Shown here: positions 26,207 through 34,860 of the stretch, one piece after another | Layout: the number at the start of each line of letters is the position of its first letter | Numbering within the stretch: position 1 is the first letter of the stretch | DNA from: Asticcacaulis sp. AC460 | Lineage (GTDB): Bacteria > Pseudomonadota > Alphaproteobacteria > Caulobacterales > Caulobacteraceae | NCBI RefSeq assembly: GCF_000495795.1 | Contig: NZ_AWGD01000011.1 | Location: 1-64,000 of the forward strand | Length of the DNA: 64,000 nucleotides | Reading direction: 5' to 3' | Program-made: the position numbers and the translations under genes | The notes under the pieces: generated by a model | Databases searched by the model: none | The model's input: the letters and a program-made list of their open reading frames with translations, nothing else | What the model was told of the DNA's origin: nothing

Positions 26207-26875
26207 CTAATCCGTCGAGTAGGCAAGGATTTGACTCATCTGGGTCAGGCCGCGCCCACCCTGTTCATGCCAGGCGGTGATAGCGGCCTGCACGGCGGCG
26301 ATATCCTTTTTCGAGGTCGGTTCACCCGGCACCACGCCCCAATGGTTCAGCGCCTTGATCACCGACGGCGAAAGAATCAGGGCGTCGCGGCCCATCCGGC
26401 GCAGGGCGCGCTGGCCAGTGGCCCCACCCAGGCGCGAGCCGCGGCTTTTCAACTCGCTGGCCAATTCCATATAGCGTTCGACGGGCCATGACGCGAAATA
26501 GGCCCCCGCCGAGCCGTGCGATTTGGCGACCTCCGACAGATATTGCGCATTGCCGGCGACCGAGCGGATCTTCATGGCGTTGGCGACCAAACCCTCCGCC
26601 TTCATCAACGACGACAGGTCCTCATCCGACATGAATAGCCAGCGCGTGACATCGAATCCGTCGAACACCGCTTCGAACTGCGGCCAGCGTTTGTCGATCA
26701 GGTCCCAGTTGAAGCCGGCTTCGAAGATGCAGCGGGTAAATTGCGACAGCCAGCGGTCTTCCGGGATCGCCGCGACCTCAGCCATCGATTTCGGCGTTAT
26801 CAGAAGACTTTGCAGCGCTTCGGCCCCGCCCTTGCGTTCGGCGGCACGGGCTTCTATCTCGGCAAAACGGATCAT
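26207..26875 (-). CDS. DNA-3-methyladenine glycosylase I-like protein (divergent Tag)
   Basis: A 222-aa helix-hairpin-helix protein. The segment FTRCIFEAGFNWDLIDKRWPQ through FDVTRWLFMSDEDLSSLM and AMKIRSVAGNAQ parallels the core of Tag glycosylases, including a Glu in FEAGFNW near the base-binding Glu of Tag. The Cys/His zinc ligands found at both ends of E. coli Tag are absent, and the C-terminal half (RGSRLGGATGQRALRRMG) is different, so this is a distinct subgroup whose repair activity is not assured. The ATG at 26875 follows GAGGA; a GTG start 33 bp upstream is possible. It is divergent from the MerC-like gene across a Zur-like palindrome. Confidence 0.75.
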   Translation of the reverse strand: MIRFAEIEARAAERKGGAEALQSLLITPKSMAEVAAIPEDRWLSQFTRCIFEAGFNWDLIDKRWPQFEAVFDGFDVTRWLFMSDEDLSSLMKAEGLVANAMKIRSVAGNAQYLSEVAKSHGSAGAYFASWPVERYMELASELKSRGSRLGGATGQRALRRMGRDALILSPSVIKALNHWGVVPGEPTSKKDIAAVQAAITAWHEQGGRGLTQMSQILAYSTD

Positions 26876-26922
26876 GCGGCCGTCCTCGGATCGACTTTTT
26901 TGACTCACGCGCCTTGCAAAAA

Positions 26923-26935
26923 GTTATGATATAAC
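26923..26935. promoter_or_regulatory. Zur/Fur-like palindromic box
   Basis: GTTAT-GAT-ATAAC, a perfect 5+3+5 palindrome in AT-rich DNA, lies 47 bp upstream of the Tag-like gene and 46 bp upstream of the MerC-like gene. It resembles alphaproteobacterial Zur boxes built on GTTATN(1-3)ATAAC. Assignment to Zur is inferred from shape and from the MerC-like neighbour. Confidence 0.55.
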
Positions 26936-26981
26936 ATATTTGCAGATCATCCTATTCTGGACGAAGAAGGCGCAACCCGCA

Positions 26982-27386
26982 ATGGTGCAACTGAAGGCAA
27001 GATGGCTCGATATCGCCTCGATGGTGTTGTCGGCCCTGTGCGTCGTGCACTGCGTCGCCCTGCCCTTCATTGTTGCCGGCATGCCCTTCCTGGGCGCCTT
27101 TACCGATGCCGACTGGGTTCACCAATCGCTGGTCATCATGGCCGTCCCCTTGAGCCTGTGGGCGATCTACGCCACCAACGCCTGGCGCAGATGGCCGGTC
27201 TCGATCCCGATGGCCGCGGGCCTGATTTTTCTGGCGGCCGCCGCCTTTATCCCGGCCTTGCACGATGTCGAAGCCGTCCTCAGTGTCCTGGGTGCGTTGA
27301 TGATTGCCGCCGCCCATGGCGCCAACTATCTCAGCCAGCGCCCGGTCCATGTGCATTCGACGACCTGCGCCCACGGCGCTGATTGA
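26982..27386 (+). CDS. MerC domain-containing membrane protein
   Basis: A 134-aa inner-membrane protein with four hydrophobic helices. The first helix carries ALCVVHCVALP, the Cys-x-x-His-Cys arrangement that defines MerC-type metal transporters, and the tail is His/Cys-rich (HVHSTTCAHGAD). No mer operon is present, so a role in zinc or another metal, rather than mercury, is more likely. The ATG at 26982 is chosen over an in-frame TTG 42 bp upstream; the ribosome site is weak for both. A Zur-like palindrome lies in its promoter region. Confidence 0.82.
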   Translation: MVQLKARWLDIASMVLSALCVVHCVALPFIVAGMPFLGAFTDADWVHQSLVIMAVPLSLWAIYATNAWRRWPVSIPMAAGLIFLAAAAFIPALHDVEAVLSVLGALMIAAAHGANYLSQRPVHVHSTTCAHGAD

Positions 27387-27433
27387 TCCGCCACGACCGG
27401 CGGTGCTAGGGTCGCTCCCGTTCAGGGGGCGTA

Positions 27434-28558
27434 ATGACCGAAGCCGAGATTACCACACAACCATTCAAGATCAGACCGCGTGACCATTTGCATTATATGC
27501 TGGCCGCTTATTATCGTGGCCTACTAAGGTGGCCTTGGGTTATCTTCTATGTCTTGCAGATCTTCGGCGTTCCCCTTCTTTTAAACCTTGCAGACGTGAG
27601 GGAGGGGCGCGTTTCAGGCTTTCTGATCGGCTTGGGCATCATGCTGCTGTTATGGGGCCTTGTGGTTCCGACGATTTCGATTGTCCGCGCAGTATTGAGT
27701 TTCCAACGCAATCCTCTGATGTCGGGAGCGCGTTCCATTCGCCTGACAGATCGAAGTCTTGTCGTCGAAGGGCCGGGCCTGTTCTCCGAACTGACCTGGA
27801 GCAATTTCCTCAAAGCCGAGCGCAACAAGACCCATTTATATATCTATATGACCGCAGCGACCGCTCAGGCGATCCCGGTTTCGGCATTTCCGTCACGTGA
27901 GGCAGCCGACGCGTTTCTGGATCGCGCCCGGCGACTGATCCAACACTCCAAACACGGTCAGGCCGTTGTCTTCGAAACGCCGGTAACGCCGACGCCCAAC
28001 CAGACCGAGCTTCAATCCGCCCCCTTCACCTACGACTTCGGCACCCACTTTCGCGTCTATCCGACCTTATTTTACGGCGCGATGCGATCAATCGGGATCA
28101 TCGGCGTGGTGATGGTCCTTGCTATTCTGTTGTCGCAAAACGGCTGGGCCCTGACCGAAACCGGACGGACTGACCTGTGGCCGGAACTGATCGGCATGAC
28201 CGTGATAATCCCCGCCATTCTTCTGATCCTGCCGCTAATCATAGCCCCAATGACTTGGCTGGCCCTACGCAAACAGGCGGGCATCCGAGGGTCGCGCGTG
28301 GCCGCGTTGAGCGACGACCGTCTCGTCGTCCATGGCGCTTCCTTTCATACCGAATTGAAGCTGGCTGACCTGACGCGGGTGCGGCGGACCCGTCACATCA
28401 TGTTATTCATGACCCGTCCGAACTGCGCCATTGTCGTCCCAATCTCGGCCTTCGCCTCCCCTGAAGACGCCAACACCTTCTTCGACCGGGCATCCGCGCA
28501 GTGGAAGGCCAAACATGCCCGGCCTGCGGCGAAAACGCACCTTGACGGAAAGTCGTGA
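27434..28558 (+). CDS. Membrane protein with two YcxB-like modules
   Basis: A 374-aa protein made of two similar halves. Each half has two hydrophobic helices (about 35-95 and 215-280) followed by a soluble beta-rich module with the order RLTDRSLVVEGPGLFSELTW ... IPVSAFPSREAADAFLDRA in the first half and ALSDDRLVVHGASFHTEL ... VPISAFASPEDANTFFDRA in the second. The soluble module is the YcxB-like type usually found once per protein. GGGGGCG precedes the ATG. It is followed 46 bp later by a Dabb-domain gene. Function unknown; the internal duplication is the notable point. Confidence 0.75.
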   Translation: MTEAEITTQPFKIRPRDHLHYMLAAYYRGLLRWPWVIFYVLQIFGVPLLLNLADVREGRVSGFLIGLGIMLLLWGLVVPTISIVRAVLSFQRNPLMSGARSIRLTDRSLVVEGPGLFSELTWSNFLKAERNKTHLYIYMTAATAQAIPVSAFPSREAADAFLDRARRLIQHSKHGQAVVFETPVTPTPNQTELQSAPFTYDFGTHFRVYPTLFYGAMRSIGIIGVVMVLAILLSQNGWALTETGRTDLWPELIGMTVIIPAILLILPLIIAPMTWLALRKQAGIRGSRVAALSDDRLVVHGASFHTELKLADLTRVRRTRHIMLFMTRPNCAIVVPISAFASPEDANTFFDRASAQWKAKHARPAAKTHLDGKS

Positions 28559-28604
28559 ACCTTTAAGGGGAGCGGGTCGTTTTCCTCATCGCGAACTTGT
28601 CCGT

Positions 28605-28931
28605 ATGATCCGTCACATAGTTATGTTCAGCTGCAAGGACCGGTCGGACGTCGACGTCATCTATCGCGGTTTGTCGGTGCTGACCCAGATTCCGCAGGTC
28701 GCCCATCTGGAAGTGGCTCTGAACGAGAAGATCGACCAGATCGGCAACGACATCGACGTCATCGTCTATGGCGAGTTCGCTTCGCTGGAGGATTTTCGCG
28801 CCTACAAGGCCCATCCACTTTACGAAGAATCGATCCGCCGGGTGCGTCACCTGCGCGACATCCGCGTCGCCGCCGACTACACGGTCAGCAACGCCACCCG
28901 CGTCCAGCTTCCGGAACTGGCGAAGGCGTAA
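28605..28931 (+). CDS. Dabb (stress-responsive alpha/beta barrel) domain protein
   Basis: A 108-aa single-domain protein with a ferredoxin-like dimeric barrel. It starts MIRHIVMFSCKD, the characteristic Dabb opening strand, and has a second half with DIDVIVYGEFASLEDFRAYKAHPLYEE where an Ala-His-Pro turn is conserved in the family. The reading frame extends upstream inside the preceding gene, but homology begins at the ATG at 28605, so this start is used; it lacks a clear ribosome site. Members range from plant stress proteins to polyketide cyclases, so no reaction is assigned. Confidence 0.8.
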   Translation: MIRHIVMFSCKDRSDVDVIYRGLSVLTQIPQVAHLEVALNEKIDQIGNDIDVIVYGEFASLEDFRAYKAHPLYEESIRRVRHLRDIRVAADYTVSNATRVQLPELAKA

Positions 28932-28955
28932 AACGCGCTTATCGAAACCTCTTGT

Positions 28956-29495
28956 TCCTTATACTCCCCCGCTATGCGGGGGAGGTGGCGGCGAGCGATA
29001 GCAAGCCGTCGGAGGGGGGATTTCTAGACTCCCAACTTTCCGGAGGCCATAAGAACAATTCCATCCGCGACGCCGTCCACATCCCGAAAAACGTCTGCCG
29101 CCGGCACGCGATAAATTTCAAGCCCCTGCGCCGTCAACCAGGCTTCCCGAACGCCATCGCGATGTTCAGCTTCATCGCTGTGATGATGGCTTCCGTCGAC
29201 CTCGATGACGAGTTTTGCGCGAACGCAGTAGAAATCAAGAATGTAAGGGCCATAAGGATACTGCCGCCGGAATATCGGCATGTCGGGTGCTCGGGATTTA
29301 AGCCGTTCCCAAAGCAGATACTCCGGCGCAGTCAAGGCGCGACGCATTTGCCGAGCTTGGGCGTACTTGGGTTTCATTTCAACAGACTACCCTCAGATTT
29401 CTAAATTGAAAGTTGGCCGGTGCCAAGAAATCCCCCCTCCGACGGCTCGCTATCGCTTGCCGCCACCTCCCCCGCATAGCGGGGGAGTATAAGGG
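28956..29495. mobile_element. Inverted-repeat-bounded unit carrying a DUF559 gene
   Basis: A left arm (28956-29040) and right arm (29408-29495) are near-perfect reverse complements over about 70 bp (two mismatches in the first 69), each starting CCTTATACTCCCCCGC with an internal hairpin CTCCCCCGC..GCGGGGGAG, and again match at CAACTTTC. Between them lies exactly one gene, the DUF559 protein, whose stop codon is inside the left arm. The arms share layout with the gene-free palindromes at 2392, 21623 and 51762. I see no transposase and no target-site duplication that I can define with confidence. Confidence 0.7.
29024..29377 (-). CDS. DUF559 protein, Vsr/restriction-endonuclease-like fold
   Basis: A 117-aa single-domain protein. 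It shows the DUF559 pattern: RRALTAPEYLLWERLKSR, FRRQYPYGPYILDFYC, KLVIEVDGSHHHSD and LEIYRVPAADVFRDVDGV. The LDFYC...VIEVDG strand pair corresponds to the acidic core of the PD-(D/E)xK/Vsr nuclease fold, so nicking activity is plausible but not shown for the family. It is a solo gene enclosed by long inverted repeats, its 3' end lying inside one arm and its start about 30 bp from the other. The ribosome site (GAGGG) is rather far from the ATG. Confidence 0.85.
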   Translation of the reverse strand: MKPKYAQARQMRRALTAPEYLLWERLKSRAPDMPIFRRQYPYGPYILDFYCVRAKLVIEVDGSHHHSDEAEHRDGVREAWLTAQGLEIYRVPAADVFRDVDGVADGIVLMASGKLGV

Positions 29496-29584
29496 AGATA
29501 AGGTGTTCGGATCGATCATTAATGTGACCTTGGCGCAACTCCTAGAATGTGTGACTATCCCCCAAAACATAATGGGAGGATATC

Positions 29585-30439
29585 ATGACCCTTAAAGCCG
29601 GCCTGCTGGCCGCCCTCGCCCTGCTCTGCGCTGCACTACCCGCCGCCGCCCAGGATGTCGTCTATCTCTGGGACAAGGGCCAGCCCGGCTTCGAATCGCG
29701 TAAGGACATCCCCGAACAGCATGCCGAATGGTGGTGGCGGTCGATCAACAACCCGTCCCTGACCGTCTTCCGGCCCGATCCGGCCAAGGCGTCACGCGCC
29801 GCCGTCATCGTCGTGCCCGGCGGCGGCCACCAGAACCTGGTCTTCGGCGAAGAGGGCCTGAAGCCCGCCCAATACCTGCAAAGCCAGGGCGTCACCGCCT
29901 TCGCGCTGAAATACGTCCTGGCCCGCGAAGCCGGCTCCCCCTACTCGATCCAGGGCGACGCCCAGGCCGACTTGCTGCGCGCCATCCGCTATGTTCGCGC
30001 CCACGCCGCCGACTACGGTATCGATCCGGACAAGATCGGCGTGATGGGCTTTTCCGCCGGGGGCGAGCTCACCTCGCTGGTCGCCTTCACGCCCCAGGCC
30101 GGCGACGCGAAAGCCGCCGATCCGATCGACCGCATCGATGCCCGGCCGGACTTCCTGATCGAGATCTATCCCGGCCCGCTGGGCATTCCGAAATTCCTCG
30201 ACCGCGCCCCGCCGCCGGCCTTTTTCCTCAGCGCCTATGACGACCATATGGCAGTGACCGATTTCGACCTGATCCTTCAGCTCTACAAAAAATACCCCGA
30301 CGTGCCCTATGAACTGCACGTCTTGTCAGGGGATGCTCACGGCTTCAACATGGGCGACCGCTCGAAACGTAAGGCCGTCCAGAACTGGCCGGCGCGGTTG
30401 GGCGACTGGCTCAGCGACATGGGGTATCTGGCGAAATGA
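29585..30439 (+). CDS. Exported alpha/beta hydrolase, acetyl(xylan)-esterase-like
   Basis: A 284-aa secreted esterase of the dienelactone-hydrolase-like/BD-FAE type. Signal peptide residues 1-22 (LAALALLCAALPAAAQ). The oxyanion region is VVPGGGHQNL, the nucleophile Ser lies in GFSAGGEL, the acid in SAYDDHM and the His in GDAHGFNMG. GGGAGG stands before the ATG. Its stop overlaps the next gene's start (ATGA), so it is co-translated with a lipoprotein. A role in deacetylating plant polysaccharides fits the surrounding gene content but is inferred. Confidence 0.85.
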   Translation: MTLKAGLLAALALLCAALPAAAQDVVYLWDKGQPGFESRKDIPEQHAEWWWRSINNPSLTVFRPDPAKASRAAVIVVPGGGHQNLVFGEEGLKPAQYLQSQGVTAFALKYVLAREAGSPYSIQGDAQADLLRAIRYVRAHAADYGIDPDKIGVMGFSAGGELTSLVAFTPQAGDAKAADPIDRIDARPDFLIEIYPGPLGIPKFLDRAPPPAFFLSAYDDHMAVTDFDLILQLYKKYPDVPYELHVLSGDAHGFNMGDRSKRKAVQNWPARLGDWLSDMGYLAK

Positions 30440-30918
30440 AGTGGCTTTGGGGGGTAATGGCACTGATACTACTGGCGGGGTGTGCAGCCAAGATCGATCC
30501 TACACCTGTGGCGGTCAATCCGTTTCCGGAGGCGACCGAAGTGCGGATGTATATGCACAAGGACATGATCCGTGTCGACGACAAGGGCCAGGTCAACGAA
30601 GGCAGCTTCCCGGAAGGCGGCATCGCTATGGCGCCGGCCGATATCGGAGAACTGAATGGCCCCGCCCTGACCTACATCGTTCCGCCGGAGATGGTTGAGG
30701 CCTACGGATGCTGTTTCCCGCGTCACGCCTTTCTCTTCTACGATAAATCTGGCCGTTTCCTGGGGAGCATTGCCGTCTGTTTCGAATGCCATTGTGTCAT
30801 GACCACCCGCTTCCCAAAACCACTCAAGGGCAAAGACTGGCTGGTCTGGGACGAGGCGATCTTCAAACGAATCATCACGGCACATGGCCAGCCTATTGAG
30901 TTCGCGTCTCCGCAATAG
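30436..30918 (+). CDS. Cys-rich lipoprotein of unknown function
   Basis: A 160-aa lipoprotein; the leader ends in the lipobox LLAGC (Cys15). The mature domain is about 145 residues, starts with a Pro/Val linker and contains GCCFPRHAFLFYD and SIAVCFECHC, five cysteines that could bind metal or form disulfides. I do not recognise the family. It overlaps the upstream esterase gene by 4 bp (ATGA) and so is translationally coupled to it. No ribosome site of its own is needed or evident. Confidence 0.75.
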   Translation: MKWLWGVMALILLAGCAAKIDPTPVAVNPFPEATEVRMYMHKDMIRVDDKGQVNEGSFPEGGIAMAPADIGELNGPALTYIVPPEMVEAYGCCFPRHAFLFYDKSGRFLGSIAVCFECHCVMTTRFPKPLKGKDWLVWDEAIFKRIITAHGQPIEFASPQ

Positions 30919-30973
30919 CTCTTCCGTCCCGCAAAAGCCCTGTCTATAGTCGCCCGCTTCAAGGGGAGACCTG

Positions 30974-32962
30974 ATGGCTGCGGAATTCTACGAACTGGGC
31001 GCCAAGACGGCGCCGGATAAACAGCATCTGTTCGGAGACGATCGCGCCCTGATCCGGGCCGGGCTGATCCTGCTGGCAGTCATGACGATCTGGCGCTTCT
31101 ATATCAGCCTGATCAGCCACGTCATCTGGGAAGAAAGCCACTTCGTTGTCTCCGGCGAATATTTCGCCCTGGGCTATCCCGACATCCCTGCCGGCTATCC
31201 GTGGATCGCAAAAATCATCACCTCGGTCTTCGGCTGGCAGGTCTGGCCGCTGCGCCTGTTCGGCCTCCTCGTCGCCACCGCCATTCCGTTCGCCGTCTAC
31301 TGGATGGCCAAGCCCGTCGTTTCCGAGCGCAACGCCGTCTGGGCGGCGATCATCTCGCTGCTGGTGCCGCCGATCGCGCTGAACGGCACCATCTTCTATC
31401 CCGAAGGCGGCTTGCAGTTGCTGCTGGTCCTGATGCTGGGTTGCCTGTTGCGCGCCTTGACCTCGGACGGGCTGAAGTGGTGGATCTGGGCCGGGGTCTG
31501 CGCCGGTCTGGGCCAACTGGTCCACTTCCGCTTCCTGATCCCCGGCCTGGCCGTCGTCGTCTTCATGCTGGCCACCCGTCAGGGCCGCGCCCTGTGGACC
31601 CGGCCCGGCCCCTATGTGACGGCCGCCCTGGCCGTCGTGGGCCTGCTGCCCGCCGTCATCTACAACGCCCTGGAAGGCTGGCCGGCCATCCAGTTCCACG
31701 TCGTCAACCGGCCGCGCTTCGATCCCGATATCGGCCGCATCGTCGCCTTTGTGGTCCAGTTGTTTGCCATCACCACCCCGGTGTGGTTCATCGCCATGGT
31801 CGCCGGCGGCAAGCGCGCCCTGATCGACGACCGCGAAAAACCGCAAAGCCTGCTGGGTTATAGCGCCCTGTTCATCTTCCTGTTTTACGTCGTCCAGACC
31901 CTGGTCAACAAGAAGGTCATGCCGCACTGGCCATTTATGGCCACCCTGCCGCTGCTGCCCTATGTGCCGGGCGTGCTAAGCGCCTTTGCTGACCGGGTAA
32001 CCGGGCCGGGCCGCTATGTCCGCATGGCCCTGATCGCGACCGGTCCCTTGCTGGCCCTGACGATCGGGGTCGCAGGCACGGCCTATCAGTGGCTGTACCG
32101 CCATTCGGGCGAACTGAGCGCAGACCTGCGTCAGTACAACAACCTGCAGAACGAAAACTACGAACTGCTGGAGCCGGATATCGCCGCCGCCAATGCCCGG
32201 GCCGTCGAGCGTTTCGGGCCGGACATAGCCTGGGCGACCAGCGGCCACCGCACGGCGGTGCACCTGGAATTCCCGGCCGGCGGCGACCGTCACCGCCGCC
32301 TCTACACCCTGCGTGAGCCCTATGATGATGTCGCGCGGTTCGTGGTGGCACGGCAGGACTGGAAACTCGACTTCGACGATCTGATGCGCGACCGCGCCGG
32401 CAAGGGTGTGGTGCTGATGATCAATGTGCCGGACTATCCGCTGCACGATGTCGAGAAGAACCCGGCCTTGCGGGCGCAGTATCAGCGTTTGTGTTCCAGC
32501 TTTGACGAGATCGAGCCGTTCAAGGTGGCGACCCTGCCGCCGCACCGGACGGAGATCGACTTTTACACAGCGCGGGTGCGGAAAGAGCCTCTGACCCTGG
32601 CGGCGCCCGTGCCGTGTCCCTTCCTGCCGTCGCTGTACATCGCCCAGCCCCAGCGCGGCGAGTTCCTCGATCCGAACAAGGACAAGCAGTATTACGGCAT
32701 GGCGGCCGATCCGATCGGCATTACGCGGGTTGATATCCTGCTGGATGGCAAGGTGGTGACTCAGGCGGAGTATGGCGTCGACAACCGCGACAGCCCAGCC
32801 CCGGTCGAGCTCGCCTACGATCCGAACTTCCCGCGTGTGCAATTCACCTACCACTTACCCAAGAGCTCGCTGCAGCCGGGCGAACACCGTTTGAGTCTAC
32901 GCGCCACACGAACGGATGGCACAATAACGGAAGGCTCCGGTCGAACAATTTACGTGAAGTGA
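30974..32962 (+). CDS. GT39/ArnT-like polytopic glycosyltransferase
   Basis: A 662-aa membrane protein with about 10-12 hydrophobic segments in the first 400 residues and a soluble C-terminal domain of about 250 residues. The first periplasmic loop contains WEESHFVVSGEYFALGYPDIP and PAGYPWIAKII, the position where PMT/ArnT enzymes have their catalytic acidic DE motif; here it reads EES. VNRPRFDPDIGR and the L-x-H-F-R-F-L-I-P segment are also typical. Such enzymes move a sugar from a polyprenyl-phosphate donor to lipid or protein on the periplasmic side. AAGGGGAGA precedes the ATG. It is monocistronic, ending in a strong terminator region. Confidence 0.8.
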   Translation: MAAEFYELGAKTAPDKQHLFGDDRALIRAGLILLAVMTIWRFYISLISHVIWEESHFVVSGEYFALGYPDIPAGYPWIAKIITSVFGWQVWPLRLFGLLVATAIPFAVYWMAKPVVSERNAVWAAIISLLVPPIALNGTIFYPEGGLQLLLVLMLGCLLRALTSDGLKWWIWAGVCAGLGQLVHFRFLIPGLAVVVFMLATRQGRALWTRPGPYVTAALAVVGLLPAVIYNALEGWPAIQFHVVNRPRFDPDIGRIVAFVVQLFAITTPVWFIAMVAGGKRALIDDREKPQSLLGYSALFIFLFYVVQTLVNKKVMPHWPFMATLPLLPYVPGVLSAFADRVTGPGRYVRMALIATGPLLALTIGVAGTAYQWLYRHSGELSADLRQYNNLQNENYELLEPDIAAANARAVERFGPDIAWATSGHRTAVHLEFPAGGDRHRRLYTLREPYDDVARFVVARQDWKLDFDDLMRDRAGKGVVLMINVPDYPLHDVEKNPALRAQYQRLCSSFDEIEPFKVATLPPHRTEIDFYTARVRKEPLTLAAPVPCPFLPSLYIAQPQRGEFLDPNKDKQYYGMAADPIGITRVDILLDGKVVTQAEYGVDNRDSPAPVELAYDPNFPRVQFTYHLPKSSLQPGEHRLSLRATRTDGTITEGSGRTIYVK

Positions 32963-32967
32963 CCTTT

Positions 32968-33032
32968 CTTCTCCTCCCTACCGAAGGTGGGGAGGGGGAC
33001 CGCGAAGCGGTGGAGGGGTATCTTTCTTCCTT
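32968..33032. repeat. Half-copy GC repeat (copy 5)
   Basis: TTCTCCTCCC...GGTGGGGAGGGGGACC followed by CGAAGCGG and TGGAGGGGTATCTTTCTTCC. It is the same sequence type as one arm of the palindromes at 21623 and 45560, present here without its partner arm. Confidence 0.75.
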
Positions 33033-33092
33033 GTCCCACCCACTTGTTCTCAAAACCATGAGGTTCGAGACCACAGCCACAAAACCTTCTTT

Positions 33093-33137
33093 TCAACAAA
33101 AAACCTCGCCCCAAAGGAGGGCGAGGTTTTTTGTTGA
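33093..33137. terminator. Bidirectional rho-independent terminator
   Basis: A perfect 19-bp stem (TCAACAAAAAACCTCGCCC and its complement) around a 7-nt loop, with A- and T-runs built into the stem. It serves both the GT39 gene and the convergent pst operon. A second small hairpin, GGGGCCGCAGGCCCC, follows at 33149-33163. Confidence 0.9.
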
Positions 33138-33180
33138 AGGGAAAGACTTGGGGCCGCAGGCCCCAAACCCCATAAGTTTC

Positions 33181-33990
33181 TCAGCCAAACCGGCCGCCGA
33201 TATACTCCCCCGTCTTCGCCACCTTCGGCGTCACGAACAGGTCCGCCGTCGGGCCGAACTCGATCATCTTGCCCAGGAACATAAAGCCCGTATAGTCCGA
33301 CAGACGCGCCGCCTGCTGCAGGTTGTGCGTCACGATTACGATCGTATAGTCGCGCTTCAGCTCTTCCAGCGTATCTTCCAGCTTGGCCGTTGAGATCGGG
33401 TCCAAAGCCGAGGCCGGTTCGTCCAGCAGCAGGATTTCCGGATTGACCGCGATCCCGCGCGCCACGCACAGACGCTGCTGCTGACCACCCGACAGCCCCA
33501 GGCCCGACTTGTGCAGCTTGTCCTTCACTTCGTCCCACAGGGCCGCACGGCGAAGGCTCTCTTCGACGATCTCGTCCATCTCGGCCGAGGACTTCGAAGC
33601 GTGCAACCGCACCCCGAAGGCGACATTGTCGTAGATCGACATCGGGAACGGCGTCGGCTTCTGGAACACCATGCCGATACGCGCCCGCAAGGCCGTCACA
33701 TCGACCTTCGGTGACAGAATGTTTTCGCCGTCCAGCAGGATCTCACCCTCGGCACGCTGGCCGGGATACAGATCGTAGATCCGGTTCAGAATCCGCAGCA
33801 GGGTCGACTTGCCGCAACCCGACGGCCCGATCAGCGCGGTAATCGCATTGCGCTTCACCGGCAGGTCCACGCCATGCAGCGCCTGGTGGGTGCCGTAGAA
33901 GAAGCTGAGCTTCTTCGCTTCCAGCACCAGACTGTCGGCCGGCGGCGGCACGATCACGCTTTGGATGTCCTGAGTGGTCATGTCGCTCAT
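33181..33990 (-). CDS. pstB: Phosphate ABC transporter ATPase
   Basis: A 269-aa cytoplasmic ATPase of the PstSCAB phosphate importer. Walker [11 protein letters not shown]-loop region [19 protein letters not shown], signature [10 protein letters not shown], Walker [14 protein letters not shown] and switch [13 protein letters not shown] are all intact. The [11 protein letters not shown] segment is diagnostic of PstB. The start at 33990 lies 2 bp after the stop of pstA; frame upstream of it belongs to the pstA shadow. It is the last gene of the cluster. The usual phoU gene does not follow: the next feature is a terminator and a convergent gene. Confidence 0.96.
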   Translation of the reverse strand: MSDMTTQDIQSVIVPPPADSLVLEAKKLSFFYGTHQALHGVDLPVKRNAITALIGPSGCGKSTLLRILNRIYDLYPGQRAEGEILLDGENILSPKVDVTALRARIGMVFQKPTPFPMSIYDNVAFGVRLHASKSSAEMDEIVEESLRRAALWDEVKDKLHKSGLGLSGGQQQRLCVARGIAVNPEILLLDEPASALDPISTAKLEDTLEELKRDYTIVIVTHNLQQAARLSDYTGFMFLGKMIEFGPTADLFVTPKVAKTGEYIGGRFG

Positions 33991-33991
33991 T

Positions 33992-34849
33992 TTACATCTT
34001 CTTTTCACGGGCCAGCCAACGGCCGAGCACATTAATCCCAAGCACGGCAAACGCCAGCAGCACAGCGCCGGCCCAGGCCAGCTTGTTCGCGTCTTCGAAC
34101 GGGCTCAGGGCAAAATTATACATCATCACCGGCAGGCTGGCGTTTTGGTTCGACATCATGCCCGGGATATCCCACCACGGTTCATGCATGAACTGCGTGT
34201 CGCCGGCGGTATGCAGCAGCGGCGCCGTCTCACCGGAAATCCGCGCGAAGCCCAGCAGGCCGCCGGTCAGCAGACCTGCCCCTGCCGCTTTCCAGATGAC
34301 CCGGCGCACGGTCACGAACTGCGACGCGCCCAAGGCCATGCTGGCTTCCCGCAGCGAACTGGGCTGCAGGTTGAGAATGTCTTCGGTCGTCCGCGTCACC
34401 ACCGGTGTCGCCAGAATGGCCAACGCCACAGCCCCGGCCCAGCCCGACGCCCCGCCGAACGGATTGACCAGGATGGTCGTCACGAACACCCCGACCAGGA
34501 TGGACGGCGCGGACAACAACACATCGTTGAGGAAACGGACCGTATGGCCGTACCGCGTGTCGCCACCGATCTCCGCCAACCACGTCCCGGCCAGGATGCC
34601 GACGACGACCGAAAAGACCATGGCGACCAGACACATCATGACCGAGCCGACGATGGCGTTACGCAACCCGCCCGCCGAAGTGTCCTTGGTGATGATATCG
34701 AGGTTGATGCCGCTCAGGCCCTGGGTCAACAGCGACCACAGGATCAGCAGCAGGGCAACCAGAGCAACCCCCGTCGCCAGCATGCAGGCGCCGGTAAAGA
34801 GTCCGCTTATGAGTTTACGGCGAGCGGCCCGGCCAGGATTCGCAATCAT
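33992..34849 (-). CDS. pstA: Phosphate ABC transporter permease PstA
   Basis: A 285-aa inner-membrane permease with six hydrophobic segments. The EAA-type cytoplasmic loop reads [24 protein letters not shown] split over helices 4-5, and [20 protein letters not shown] is the PstA-specific block near helix 5. It pairs with PstC to form the phosphate channel. It begins 11 bp after pstC ends and is followed by pstB after 1 bp. Confidence 0.95.
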   Translation of the reverse strand: MIANPGRAARRKLISGLFTGACMLATGVALVALLLILWSLLTQGLSGINLDIITKDTSAGGLRNAIVGSVMMCLVAMVFSVVVGILAGTWLAEIGGDTRYGHTVRFLNDVLLSAPSILVGVFVTTILVNPFGGASGWAGAVALAILATPVVTRTTEDILNLQPSSLREASMALGASQFVTVRRVIWKAAGAGLLTGGLLGFARISGETAPLLHTAGDTQFMHEPWWDIPGMMSNQNASLPVMMYNFALSPFEDANKLAWAGAVLLAFAVLGINVLGRWLAREKKM

Positions 34850-34860
34850 GCCATACCTCC

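Noticed and set aside
28431-28604. N-terminal extension of the Dabb gene inside the YcxB-like gene
   Set aside because: Family similarity begins exactly at MIRHIVMF (28605); the extension is Ser/Pro/Arg shadow sequence.
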